A DNA stretch of 47,572 nt from an uncultured Alphaproteobacteria bacterium. Its GTDB lineage: Bacteria; Pseudomonadota; Alphaproteobacteria; Puniceispirillales; Marisalimonadaceae. The stretch lies in NCBI GenBank assembly GCA_937142855.1, contig CAKZQZ010000110.1, forward strand, positions 1 through 47,572, written 5' to 3'. Positions 36,311 to 44,751 of the stretch are shown in pieces. The notes beneath the pieces were generated by a model. The model was not told the DNA's origin, did not search any database, and saw nothing but the letters and a program-made list of their open reading frames with translations. Position numbers and translations under genes: made by a program. Every line of letters starts with the position of its first letter. Position 1 is the first letter of the stretch.

Positions 36311-36751
36311 TTATGCATTCTTAATTTGCATATTATTCCATGCAGATAATATCTGATCTAACGCTTTTTTTGCTTTTATAATGCCGTCATTAATGGATTT
36401 TGTAAATCCAGATATAATTTGGACACGGCAATACTCATAGAGCTGAAATAATCCAGTTGCTATTTTTCCACCTTTATCAAAATCAAGACTTGTTTGAAGA
36501 CTGTAAATAGTTGTAAGAGATCTCGTTACGTTTTTTGAAATTGATTTTTGTAATGATAACAAATCACCACTTTGTTGTTTAATATCTAACTGTTTTTTCT
36601 TTTCAATGTCTTCACTTAAGATTTGCATTGTTCTGCTTAATTCTTGGAGAATAAGTTTTACAACTTCATAAGGATTTTTTTGTAAATCACCTGATTTAAC
36701 TACCTTCTTATATACATCTAAGACACTAGAATTTGTTGTCATATCACTCAA
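36311..36751 (-). CDS. fliS: Flagellin export chaperone FliS (copy 1)
   Basis: FliS binds the C-terminal D0 segment of flagellin and keeps it from polymerising before export. The 146-aa helical bundle shows the family pattern NPYEVVKLILQEL (about 22-34), LQTSLDFDKGGKIATGLFQLYEYC (quoted in part; about 85-108) and a C-terminal ALDQILSAW. It resembles the second copy at 44752-45144 at the same positions. The upstream Shine-Dalgarno is weak (GAG). Confidence 0.85.
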   Translation of the reverse strand: MSDMTTNSSVLDVYKKVVKSGDLQKNPYEVVKLILQELSRTMQILSEDIEKKKQLDIKQQSGDLLSLQKSISKNVTRSLTTIYSLQTSLDFDKGGKIATGLFQLYEYCRVQIISGFTKSINDGIIKAKKALDQILSAWNNMQIKNA

Positions 36752-36787
36752 ACTTGCAAAAAATTAAAATATTTATATAATATAGTA

Positions 36788-37141
36788 ATGTTAGCTACTA
36801 ATACTTATCCTATTAATAATCATAATCAGTATTCTATAAATACTTATAATACTAATATGAGTGATAAACTTGCAAACAACATGCCAAATGGTTTGCTAAG
36901 AGTTGCGGAAACTCAAATAAATAGGAATATTGAAAATAACTTAAAAAATACAAATCTTAGACAAATTTATGCGCCTAAATTATCACCCTCAAATGGTTCA
37001 TTAACAGAGAGCTTCCTTAAGTCCAGATCAAACATGTCACCAGTTTACAGATTTAATGAAGCTGCAACTAAATATCAAATGACAAGCGTTGCACCTACAT
37101 TTCTGAAGCAAATAAAAAATAACGTAGATCTCGTCATATAA
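36788..37141 (+). CDS. Unrecognised Asn-rich protein (117 aa) beside flagellin
   Basis: No family is recognised. The protein is rich in Asn, Ser, Thr and Tyr, with no signal peptide, membrane segment or cysteine. The N-terminal 40 residues (INNHNQYSINTYNTN) are disordered-looking and the rest is mixed. It is divergent from fliS (36 bases between starts) and reads toward flagellin 1. Position suggests an exported or regulatory flagellar protein, for example an anti-sigma or export accessory factor, but nothing in the sequence supports one choice. Confidence 0.5.
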   Translation: MLATNTYPINNHNQYSINTYNTNMSDKLANNMPNGLLRVAETQINRNIENNLKNTNLRQIYAPKLSPSNGSLTESFLKSRSNMSPVYRFNEAATKYQMTSVAPTFLKQIKNNVDLVI

Positions 37142-37221
37142 ATAAAGATCAAAAACTGACTATATTATATATACATCAAATTATACTGTTAATTATCAAA
37201 TTGATTTCGTTTTATTGACTA

Positions 37222-37252
37222 TAAGTTTATTGTGAATGTCATTTTAAACTTA
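37222..37252. repeat. Inverted repeat upstream of flagellin 1
   Basis: TAAGTTTA (37222-37229) and TAAACTTA (37245-37252) form a perfect 8-base inverted repeat around 15 bases. It lies about 190 bases upstream of the sigma-54 promoter and about 80 after the 117-aa gene. It could be a protein-binding site or a weak terminator; no T-run follows. Confidence 0.4.
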
Positions 37253-37331
37253 AAATTACAAAACCATTACTAATTATTTATGGATTTCTGACATTTTAGT
37301 AACCTCTAAAAATCAAGAATATGGCAGTATT

Positions 37332-37345
37332 TTCAGATAATTGAC
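37332..37345. promoter_or_regulatory. Possible FleQ-type box upstream of flagellin 1
   Basis: TTCAGATAATTGAC keeps a full TGAC arm and three of four bases of the GTCA arm at the right spacing, about 100 bases upstream of the -24 element. Taken alone it is weak; the position is right for an enhancer. Confidence 0.35.
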
Positions 37346-37444
37346 AAAATTTTATTCACTTTTAGCTACTATTATTTTTAGTTAAGCTATTGATATATAT
37401 AACTTTATTTTTTCATTGATGCGTTAAGTCTATTTTTTTAAAAA

Positions 37445-37461
37445 TTGGCATAATCATTGCA
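37445..37461 (+). promoter_or_regulatory. Sigma-54 promoter of flagellin 1
   Basis: TTGGCATAATCATTGCA has TTGGCA and TTGCA at exact -24/-12 spacing. Transcription would begin near 37472, leaving a 19-base leader with the AAGGAG Shine-Dalgarno (37477-37482) for the ATG at 37491. Confidence 0.9.
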
Positions 37462-37490
37462 GAATTACTCCGAATTAAGGAGAATTAAAA

Positions 37491-39257
37491 ATGCCATCAA
37501 TTAACTCTAATACTAGTGCATTGTACGCAGTAAATGCTTCTAGGAAAACTGACAGAGATATGGACACATCAATGCAAAGGCTATCAACTGGCCTTAGAAT
37601 TACCAATGCAGGTGATGACGCATCAGGGGCAGCTATTTCTGATAGAATGACAGCCAACATCAAAGGTATTGAACAATCTATAAGAAATGCTGGTGATGTT
37701 ATCTCAATGGCTCAAGTTTCCGAAGGCGCTTTAGGAGAGGCCTCTAGTACACTTCAAAGAATTCGTGAACTGGCCATTCAATCGGCATCAGACGTAATGA
37801 GTGCAACTGAGAGAAACTATATTCAAACTGAGGTAAGTCAGTTACTAGCAGAATTTGATAGAGTTACAAAAGATACTACTTTTAATGAAATTAATGTACT
37901 TGATGGCTCCTTTGCAAGTAGAACATTTCAAATAGGAATTAAAAAAGGTGAAGCAGCATCAGTTTCTGTAGGTTCTATGAGAATTGATCAATTAGGTGCA
38001 TACCAACAATCAACAGATGTTGACAGTACAGATTTTGATGCATCAACTGGTGCTAAACTTGTTGCAAGCGCATCAGTTGTAAACCATGTTGAAGCAGACA
38101 CTGTAACTATTTCAGGTCAGTTGGGTAGTGCTAACGTCACAATTACTGCAGGTGAGACAGCAAAAGAAATTGCCACAAATATCAATAATGTATTTGAAAG
38201 CACTGGCGTTGATGCCAGTGCGTCTACACAATTAAAATTTGAAGGCTTAGCGTCTTCTGGAAACACAGGCGTTGTTAGCGTCTCTTTTGATTTGTACGGA
38301 TCAAACAGTACTGCCGTTACTATTTCAAGTTCAGTTAATCTTGGGGCTACTGTAGGCGCGTCTAACTTTACAGAATTAAGAGACAGTATAAATGCCTATA
38401 CAGCTCAAACTGGTGTTGAGGCTGTTCTTGCAACAGACTTTTCATACTTATACCTTACACAGCCAGAAGGTTACGATATCAAAATAGCAGATATTGATTT
38501 TGATATGGAAACAGCTTCTAGTGCAAATGCTACCACATTAGGTGCAGCCGCTGCTGTTGGAGATACAACAATTACAGTTGCAGACTCCACTGGCATGGCT
38601 GCCGGGGATTTGGTTACTGGCGTAGGTATTGCTCCAGGCACAACTATTTCTAGCGTAACTAATGGAACAACCATTGTTATAAATACAGCTGTAGAGACAG
38701 CTATGGCAAACTCTGCAGCAATTACTGTTGGTGCAGACAGAGTATTCAAAGTTACAGGAATGAGTGAAGACTTAGCTACCGCTGGTTATCAAGCTGATTT
38801 ATTTGACAAAAACCATATTAGTGGCGTACATGACTCAGTTATAGTTACAGGTCAGATAACAATGGCTTCGAGTAAACAATTTACAGTTAATGGTGATATA
38901 ACAAAAGGTCTATTCACAACCAATCCAGGTGCCGCAACTTTAAATAAGTTGTCTGGAATAAGCGTACTTACAAGGCAAACATCAACTGATACTCTCGTTG
39001 TTCTAGACAAGGCCATGGACAGAATAAATCTTGAACGTGCTAAGCTTGGTGCAATTATGAGTAGAATGGAAAAAGCAGTTGATAACTTATCAAATGTTGC
39101 CATGAATACAACCGCTTCAAAAGGAAGAATAGTTGACGCTGACTTTGCATTAGAATCAGCAAACTTAACAAGAGCTCAAATTCTTCAGCAATCCGCCACA
39201 GCTATGATTGCGCAAGCAAGTAAGTCAATGCAGACTGTATTAGAATTATTACGTTAA
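37491..39257 (+). CDS. Flagellin 1 (588 aa, with inserted beta domain)
   Basis: This is a filament subunit. The conserved N-terminal D0/D1 (about 1-140: QRLSTGLRITNAGDDASGAAIS, quoted in part) and C-terminal D1/D0 (about 500-588: ADFALESANLTRAQILQQSA) are intact. The centre is a large surface domain with Thr/Ser/Ala-rich beta repeats of the flagellin_IN kind (VTISGQLGSANVTI). A separate segment at about 344-418 has the pattern VGDTTITVADSTGMAAGD and GIAPGTTISSVTNGTTIVI. It is long compared with the 270-500 aa usual for flagellins. It is driven by sigma-54 and converges on flagellin 2. The gene is visibly less AT-rich than its neighbours, typical of highly expressed flagellins. Confidence 0.96.
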   Translation: MPSINSNTSALYAVNASRKTDRDMDTSMQRLSTGLRITNAGDDASGAAISDRMTANIKGIEQSIRNAGDVISMAQVSEGALGEASSTLQRIRELAIQSASDVMSATERNYIQTEVSQLLAEFDRVTKDTTFNEINVLDGSFASRTFQIGIKKGEAASVSVGSMRIDQLGAYQQSTDVDSTDFDASTGAKLVASASVVNHVEADTVTISGQLGSANVTITAGETAKEIATNINNVFESTGVDASASTQLKFEGLASSGNTGVVSVSFDLYGSNSTAVTISSSVNLGATVGASNFTELRDSINAYTAQTGVEAVLATDFSYLYLTQPEGYDIKIADIDFDMETASSANATTLGAAAAVGDTTITVADSTGMAAGDLVTGVGIAPGTTISSVTNGTTIVINTAVETAMANSAAITVGADRVFKVTGMSEDLATAGYQADLFDKNHISGVHDSVIVTGQITMASSKQFTVNGDITKGLFTTNPGAATLNKLSGISVLTRQTSTDTLVVLDKAMDRINLERAKLGAIMSRMEKAVDNLSNVAMNTTASKGRIVDADFALESANLTRAQILQQSATAMIAQASKSMQTVLELLR

Positions 39258-39274
39258 TTAAATTTGAATAAAAA

Positions 39275-39297
39275 AAACCCCCACTAAGTGGAGGTTT
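39275..39297. terminator. Shared bidirectional terminator between the flagellins
   Basis: AAACCCCCAC and GTGGAGGTTT form a 10-bp stem with one C-A mismatch and a TAA loop. On the plus strand it is followed by a TTTAAAGATTTTTTT stretch. On the minus strand it is followed directly by a run of T, so it is the stronger stop for flagellin 2. It sits between the two convergent flagellin stops. Confidence 0.8.
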
Positions 39298-39321
39298 CCT
39301 TTAAAGATTTTTTTAAAAGTT

Positions 39322-40809
39322 TTACCCTTGAAGTAAAGCCAAGATACTTTGCTTGGAAGTATTAGCTTGAGCTAGCATAGAAGTCGCAGCCTGTGTCAAT
39401 ATCTGAGCTCTTGTCAACTTACTAGTCTCCTGAGAAAAGTCAGCATCTCTGATATTAGACATAGAGCCTTCAACATTCGTTGCTACATTTGTTAAGTTAG
39501 AAATCGTGGAGTCTAACCTATTTGATATAGCACCTAGATCTGCTCTAGACTGGTTAATTTTATTAATTGCACCATCAAGAACCGTTATCGCAGCCTCTGC
39601 ATTAGCTGCAGTACCTAGAGATATTGCTGACACAGCACTTAGACTACCTGTATTAGAAGCAGTTGTCTCAAAAAAGTTTTGTAAAGTAGTGGTATTACTA
39701 GTTGTTGCTGTAAAAGATTTGTGAGAATTTAGTGTTAAATGACCAGTAACCGCTACTGCTACTTTAGCTGAAGTAGTATCTGTTAATACAACATTGGTTG
39801 CTGTTGCAGTTGTAGTCGCTTCATCTTTGTCTAATGCAGTTGCTGTCAATGTAGTATCATTAACGCTAGTATCATAAGCAGAAATTAAGATATCTTCTCC
39901 TGTAGAATGTGTTAAGATTACATCTGTATTAGCAGTACTTAACATCTCAGCAGTAATACCAGTAGTACCAGCAACTGCATTGATAGCATCCTTAAGAAGT
40001 CTGAGGTCAGAAACATCAGTAATAGAAGCGCTTATGCTTGCTGAACTTGATCCATTACCAAGAGTAAATGCTACATCAGTTACTGCAGACAATGATCCTA
40101 ATTTGAGTTTTGTAACTGCGGTTGCAGTAACACCAGTATCAGCAGTTTTAGCATTTATATTAGCAGCTGCTGTTGCAGCTGAGGAATTTGCAGCATTTGT
40201 AATTGTTGCCGATCCAATATAACCACTTACAGTTACAGTATGTGAAGCAATAGTATCTGCAGCACCATCTACAATACCAGAAACTCCATTTGCCTGATAG
40301 TTTCCAATTGAGCTAGACTTAGCATTATCAATTGAGTAAGTTACTTTTTCATTCTCATTTGCGCCTAGTTGGAATTGTTTTGATGAAAAAGTTCCATCTA
40401 AGATTTTAGCACCGTTCCATGTTGTTTGGTTAGCAATTCTATCTATTTCAGCAATTAGTTGAGTAGCTTCTGCATTTAAGAAAGTTCTATCAATAGCTTG
40501 ATTGGTATCATTTGAAGATTGAACAGCCAGCTCTCTCATTCTTTGAAGTATATTCAAAGTCTCAACGTGAGCTCCTTCTGATGTATCAATCAATTTTTGT
40601 GAGTCAGTCGCATTTCTAATAGCTTGTGATACACCCCTTACTTGAGCTTCCATTTTACTTACGATTGCCATACCAGCTGCATCGTCTTTTGCACTATTAA
40701 TTCTTAGTCCTGAAGACAATCTCTCAATTGAGGTATCTAATTCTCTTCCAAACTTTGCCATATTAGCTGCAGAAACAACTGCACCCATATTTGTATTTAC
40801 ACTACTCAT
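39322..40809 (-). CDS. Flagellin 2 (495 aa)
   Basis: This is a second filament protein. N-terminal D0/D1 (about 1-150) includes SIERLSSGLRINSAKDDAAG and RMRELAVQSSNDTN; the C-terminal part (about 400-495) includes DADFSQETSKLTRAQILTQA. The centre is extremely Thr/Ser/Ala-rich, beta-type, and shares the VTVSGYIGSATIT and DLRLLKDAINAVAGTTG repeat patterns with flagellin 1. The two flagellins differ in both termini (MSSVNTNMGAVV versus MPSINSNTSALY), so they are diverged paralogues. It has a strong AAGGAG Shine-Dalgarno but no sigma-54 site upstream, so it is probably under different control. Confidence 0.96.
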   Translation of the reverse strand: MSSVNTNMGAVVSAANMAKFGRELDTSIERLSSGLRINSAKDDAAGMAIVSKMEAQVRGVSQAIRNATDSQKLIDTSEGAHVETLNILQRMRELAVQSSNDTNQAIDRTFLNAEATQLIAEIDRIANQTTWNGAKILDGTFSSKQFQLGANENEKVTYSIDNAKSSSIGNYQANGVSGIVDGAADTIASHTVTVSGYIGSATITNAANSSAATAAANINAKTADTGVTATAVTKLKLGSLSAVTDVAFTLGNGSSSASISASITDVSDLRLLKDAINAVAGTTGITAEMLSTANTDVILTHSTGEDILISAYDTSVNDTTLTATALDKDEATTTATATNVVLTDTTSAKVAVAVTGHLTLNSHKSFTATTSNTTTLQNFFETTASNTGSLSAVSAISLGTAANAEAAITVLDGAINKINQSRADLGAISNRLDSTISNLTNVATNVEGSMSNIRDADFSQETSKLTRAQILTQAATSMLAQANTSKQSILALLQG

Positions 40810-40894
40810 TTATATCTCCTTAAAGATTTTGTTTTTATCTAAAAGGAAATACGACCTATATAAAATTTGTTTAATTTTTTATTTTTATTTTTGT

Positions 40895-42850
40895 TTATTT
40901 GTCACTATTCCATGAATCCATCATATTTGTTAGATAGTCCCCAGTGGATTTCAAACTAGTAACAGCAGACTCCATTGAAGAAAATTGTTTCTTATACCTT
41001 ACAGTTAATGCCTCTACCTTTTCATCGACGTCTGCCAAATCTATATTCAAATCAAGTAAGTCACTAGCTACTGTATTTTCCGTTTTCTTTAATGTTCCCG
41101 ATGAAGAAAGACTTAAATCTATATATTCCGTAAGCTGATCAATTAAACTTTTTCCGAAATATACATATGCGCTAGATATAGTCTCAGATTCAGTGATTTT
41201 AATACCACCAGTATTTTCTGCAATTCCACTTGATAAATAATAAGTGTTGCCAGAAGCGTCTGTGGTAGATGTCATTGCAATACCATCAAGTTTCACGGTA
41301 CTAGAATCATTGACATATGAATATTTGCCAGGTGTCGGACTAGAAGTTGCGCTTGATCCTTCAACTTTTAAATAAGAAGAACTAGATGAAAACATTGTTG
41401 TAAAAATAGCATCAAAAACAGATGAATCTAAATCTAATTGTGAATTGAAAGTTTTCTCATTAATAGTGAGCGTTCCATCCATTTCGGTTCTAACGCCTAA
41501 TTCGGACAAATATAAGCTTTTATCGCCATAACCAACGATTGCACCTGTTGTGATAGAACTAATTTTATTTACTACATTCTTTACCGCAACATTTTTTGCT
41601 AGAGGACCAGCTTCAATAGTATCTGAGCCTTGCCTTGTGAGTTCGTTCAAGGTTGTTCGAGTACTATTTAAAACATCAACAAATTCTTTTAACGAAGTAA
41701 GCGCAGTTGCTTTATCAAGCTGAGAAGAAACTCTACAGGAGCTAGTGGTTGTGGCTGTTAAATCAAATTGATAACCATCAAATAGATCTGTAATTGAATT
41801 TGAAGATCTAGCAACGCTAACACCATCTATAATTAAAGAAGCATCCGTAGCTGCTGTTTTTTGATGCGTTGCATTATCAGAAGTTGTATCAAAAGTTGAT
41901 AAACCAGTGTCACTTACATTTTCAGAAACCGTCATCTTAATTGCATTATTAACACCCGTATCAGTTCTAACAACCAGAGAATATGTTCCATCACCCTTAT
42001 TTAAGATACTTGCGTTAACACCGGTGATACTATTTAAACTAGTGGCAATACTAGTTAGAGTTCCTGTTCCTGATCCTATTGTTAAGGTTGAACTTGTACT
42101 AGCAGTATTAGGCCCAAAATCAGAGGCTACATGACCAATTTTAACATTCCCTGTCCCAACAGTCGAGCCAGGAGTTATGCTTGTAACGGATTTAAATACT
42201 TTAGTTGTAGTAACAGCAGCTCCACTACTACCGCCAGTAATGGTTTCTGTTATAGCATTTCCAGCCATATCTTTTCCCACAATTGTAAATGAGGTAGATG
42301 ACTGATCACCGCCTGGTTCAGTTGCAATCCTTATGACTCCTCCTAGATTAGAGTGTGCAATGGGAGTTCCTAAAGAAGTCGATGCTGTGACTGTTGTCGT
42401 ATTATCAAATAAGGAATCATAATCAGTTGCTGTACCATTTGTAATCCAGTTTCCAAAATCAACGGAAATAGTTCCACTTCCAATAATCTGAGAAGTAGAT
42501 GTAAAACCTGTAAACTCTAATGTCTGTGGAGTTGCTAAGGTTGACACTGTAACATCAGAACTAAATGCTTTAGCAACAGAAGGGTTTGTAACAGAAATAG
42601 TATTTAACGTACTAGCGCTAGATGTAGATAGTTTTGTTTTATTGGCTAATGCTGATGCATTTGTTTTAAGAAGATTTAACTCACTAGCCACAGTACCTAA
42701 AGATGAAATTTCTAGGGTTTTAGCATCTACGTCAGCGTTAATTTTATCTTTTTCAGGAGCTGTTTCAGCTTCAACAAGGCTATCAACAATTTGGGTTATA
42801 TTTAGTCCACTACCGCCTTGATTGATTGCACTTAAATAATCTACTGCCAT
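40895..42850 (-). CDS. fliD: Filament cap protein FliD
   Basis: FliD caps the filament tip and folds flagellin subunits as they arrive. The N-terminal FliD domain begins GLNITQIVDSLVEAETAP (about 14-31), and the C-terminal domain ends SLKSTGDYLTNMMDSWN after a coiled region. The middle (about 70-330) is Thr/Ser-rich beta structure and holds an extra segment near 165-230 with FTIVGKDMAGNAITETITGG. At 651 aa it is longer than the usual 430-500. It has no clear Shine-Dalgarno but a good sigma-54 promoter. Confidence 0.92.
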   Translation of the reverse strand: MAVDYLSAINQGGSGLNITQIVDSLVEAETAPEKDKINADVDAKTLEISSLGTVASELNLLKTNASALANKTKLSTSSASTLNTISVTNPSVAKAFSSDVTVSTLATPQTLEFTGFTSTSQIIGSGTISVDFGNWITNGTATDYDSLFDNTTTVTASTSLGTPIAHSNLGGVIRIATEPGGDQSSTSFTIVGKDMAGNAITETITGGSSGAAVTTTKVFKSVTSITPGSTVGTGNVKIGHVASDFGPNTASTSSTLTIGSGTGTLTSIATSLNSITGVNASILNKGDGTYSLVVRTDTGVNNAIKMTVSENVSDTGLSTFDTTSDNATHQKTAATDASLIIDGVSVARSSNSITDLFDGYQFDLTATTTSSCRVSSQLDKATALTSLKEFVDVLNSTRTTLNELTRQGSDTIEAGPLAKNVAVKNVVNKISSITTGAIVGYGDKSLYLSELGVRTEMDGTLTINEKTFNSQLDLDSSVFDAIFTTMFSSSSSYLKVEGSSATSSPTPGKYSYVNDSSTVKLDGIAMTSTTDASGNTYYLSSGIAENTGGIKITESETISSAYVYFGKSLIDQLTEYIDLSLSSSGTLKKTENTVASDLLDLNIDLADVDEKVEALTVRYKKQFSSMESAVTSLKSTGDYLTNMMDSWNSDK

Positions 42851-42899
42851 ATTATAAACTTTTTAATAAACTCATTATTAGTAATTACGTCTATTTTAA

Positions 42900-42916
42900 T
42901 GCAAATTTAATGCCCA
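42900..42916 (-). promoter_or_regulatory. Sigma-54 promoter of fliD
   Basis: The minus strand reads TGGGCATTAAATTTGCA. GGCA and TTGCA stand at exact -24/-12 spacing; the base before GG is G instead of T. The predicted start near 42889 gives a 38-base leader before fliD. Confidence 0.7.
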
Positions 42917-42959
42917 ACTTTATAGTTTTGTTTTTTTGTTGAAATTGGTATGATAGCTT

Positions 42960-44681
42960 ATGATTAAAGTTAAAAATCAGCTGTTTAACTTAATAACATC
43001 AAATGTAGCCCTCGTATTTGTAGCTATATTTACAGGTTTAATTGTTTCCTGTGTAGCACAAATTTTTATGTACTCAGGTAAAAAAGTATTTGAATTATTA
43101 AGATCAGATGTTCCTTATGATTTTCTTAACTTTGTTTTATTTGACCAACAATATAATTTTGTTCCCCTAATAATTGGTATTTTAGCTGCTATATTGATTG
43201 GATTATTGATAAAATATCAAAAAATTGATCGCTTTCATGGACCAGCAGACACTATTTATGCAGCCCATCAAATTGATGGACAATTAGACGTTCGAAAAGG
43301 TTTCCTATCTACATTAACCTCTCTTATTTCAATTGGAGGTGGAGCTTCTGTTGGTATTTATGGACCATTAGTGCATTTTGGAGGCACTTTTGCTGCCTTC
43401 ATGAGAAGGCAAAAATTTATTCCTAAAATACCCCATGACATAATTATTGGAAGTGGTGTGGCAGCAGCTATTTCTGCTGCTTTTGGCGCTCCTTTGGCAG
43501 GAATACTTTTTGCCCACGAAGTTATAATCAGGCATTTTTCAAAAAAAGGTGTAGCTGCGATTGCCTTATCGTCTGTCTCAGCTAATTTTTTAGCTGTAGA
43601 GTTAGGCATGGTAACATATCCGCTTAGGTTTGAAGAAAATAACTTTGAATTAATAAACTCTATTCCTGGCTTAATAGTAATAGGCATCATTTCAGCCTTT
43701 GCTGCTCTTTTTTTTATGAAATCATTATTATATTCGGGAGTATTATCCTCAAAAATAAATATAGCAGCTCATTATAAACCAATTATTCCTGGCATACTTT
43801 GCGGACTATTTGGTATTTTTTTACCTATTGTCATTGGATTAGGATCAAGCGGTATTATGAGTTTTATAACTCTAGAGAATAGTTTCTTATTCTTGCTCAC
43901 TATACTCGTAATAAAAATAATATTAACCTCTTCATGTATAGGTTTTGGTTTGTTTGGAGGTATTTTCTCGCCAGCACTATTTGTTGGCGCAGCAACAGGT
44001 GCTTTAATTTATAACGTTCCATTTCTAGGTAATGATCTTAACTTACTTTCTATCTTTGCCGTTAGCGGAATGGCCGCTGTCTCAAGTTCAGTCATAGGTG
44101 CTCCTATTACCGCTATCATCCTTGTATTAGAGTTAACCGGCTCCTATAATTACGCTATTGTTGCCATGCTTCCCATAGGTATATGTAATTTAATTACCTA
44201 CCTCTCATTTGGGTCAAGTTTTTTTGATGTACAACTAAAAAACAGAAAAATATTAATTGATGAAGGAAGAGAATATATTTTATTAAGTCAAACTAAAATA
44301 TTGAATTATATCGATCAAAATTATAGCAAGCTTGACAAAGAGATAAATACTGATGCTGCTATAAAAATTCTACAAAAAAATAATACAACAGAGGGTTATT
44401 TTGTAGATAATAATAAAAATTATTTAGGAAAAATTAATTTAATCAATCTTATAAATTCGAAATCTTCTAAAGCATTTTCACTAAGAGACAAAAAACACAT
44501 TATACTAAATCCAGATCAAAGCATTTTGGAAACAATAGAAAAACTCTCAGACTTTGTTGGGGAAAGTATACCTATAGTCAACACAGAAAACAATAAAATG
44601 CTAGGTATTATATCTGAAAACGATATTTTAGATGCCTATATTAAACTTTCCAATGAGATAAAAAATATAGAAAAAAAATAA
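42960..44681 (+). CDS. ClC-type chloride channel or transporter with CBS pair
   Basis: This is a membrane protein of the voltage-gated ClC chloride family (573 aa). About ten hydrophobic segments cover residues 15-440, followed by two CBS domains (about 460-570: ILQKNNTTEGYFVD and SIPIVNTENNKMLGIISENDILDA). The family motif GREGP appears as GIYGP (132-136), with GASVGIYGPLVHFGG around it: the gating glutamate is Tyr134 and the preceding basic residue is Ile. The GSGIP motif is replaced by HGPAD (93-97). The third motif GLFGGIFSPALFVGA is kept. Loss of the gating glutamate suggests uncoupled, channel-like transport. It is divergent from fliD and unrelated in function as far as I can tell. Confidence 0.9.
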   Translation: MIKVKNQLFNLITSNVALVFVAIFTGLIVSCVAQIFMYSGKKVFELLRSDVPYDFLNFVLFDQQYNFVPLIIGILAAILIGLLIKYQKIDRFHGPADTIYAAHQIDGQLDVRKGFLSTLTSLISIGGGASVGIYGPLVHFGGTFAAFMRRQKFIPKIPHDIIIGSGVAAAISAAFGAPLAGILFAHEVIIRHFSKKGVAAIALSSVSANFLAVELGMVTYPLRFEENNFELINSIPGLIVIGIISAFAALFFMKSLLYSGVLSSKINIAAHYKPIIPGILCGLFGIFLPIVIGLGSSGIMSFITLENSFLFLLTILVIKIILTSSCIGFGLFGGIFSPALFVGAATGALIYNVPFLGNDLNLLSIFAVSGMAAVSSSVIGAPITAIILVLELTGSYNYAIVAMLPIGICNLITYLSFGSSFFDVQLKNRKILIDEGREYILLSQTKILNYIDQNYSKLDKEINTDAAIKILQKNNTTEGYFVDNNKNYLGKINLINLINSKSSKAFSLRDKKHIILNPDQSILETIEKLSDFVGESIPIVNTENNKMLGIISENDILDAYIKLSNEIKNIEKK

Positions 44682-44751
44682 TTAGAATTTTTTTCTAAAC
44701 CTTTTTCACGCATGTCGTTTAGTTATATGAACTTAATTCGAGGAGCCTACT

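Larger units (their letters stand above)
37142..37490 (+). promoter_or_regulatory. Long upstream region of flagellin 1
   Basis: This is the longest gap in the window. It holds no coding sequence or RNA gene that I can see. It contains the sigma-54 promoter at its downstream end, a degenerate FleQ-type box at 37332-37345, and an 8-bp inverted repeat at 37222-37252. The remainder is AT-rich, suitable for the DNA bending needed by an enhancer-dependent promoter. Confidence 0.6.

Noticed and set aside
37464-37486. A hairpin (CTCC-GAATTAA-GGAG with AATT extensions) that would hide the Shine-Dalgarno of flagellin 1
   Set aside because: From the sigma-54 -12 element the transcript should start near 37472, downstream of the CTCC arm, so the hairpin would not exist in the mRNA.
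40810-40894. A sigma-28 promoter for flagellin 2
   Set aside because: TAAAC and GTCGTATT on the minus strand only loosely resemble TAAA/GCCGATAA. The match is no better than chance in AT-rich DNA, so it is not listed.
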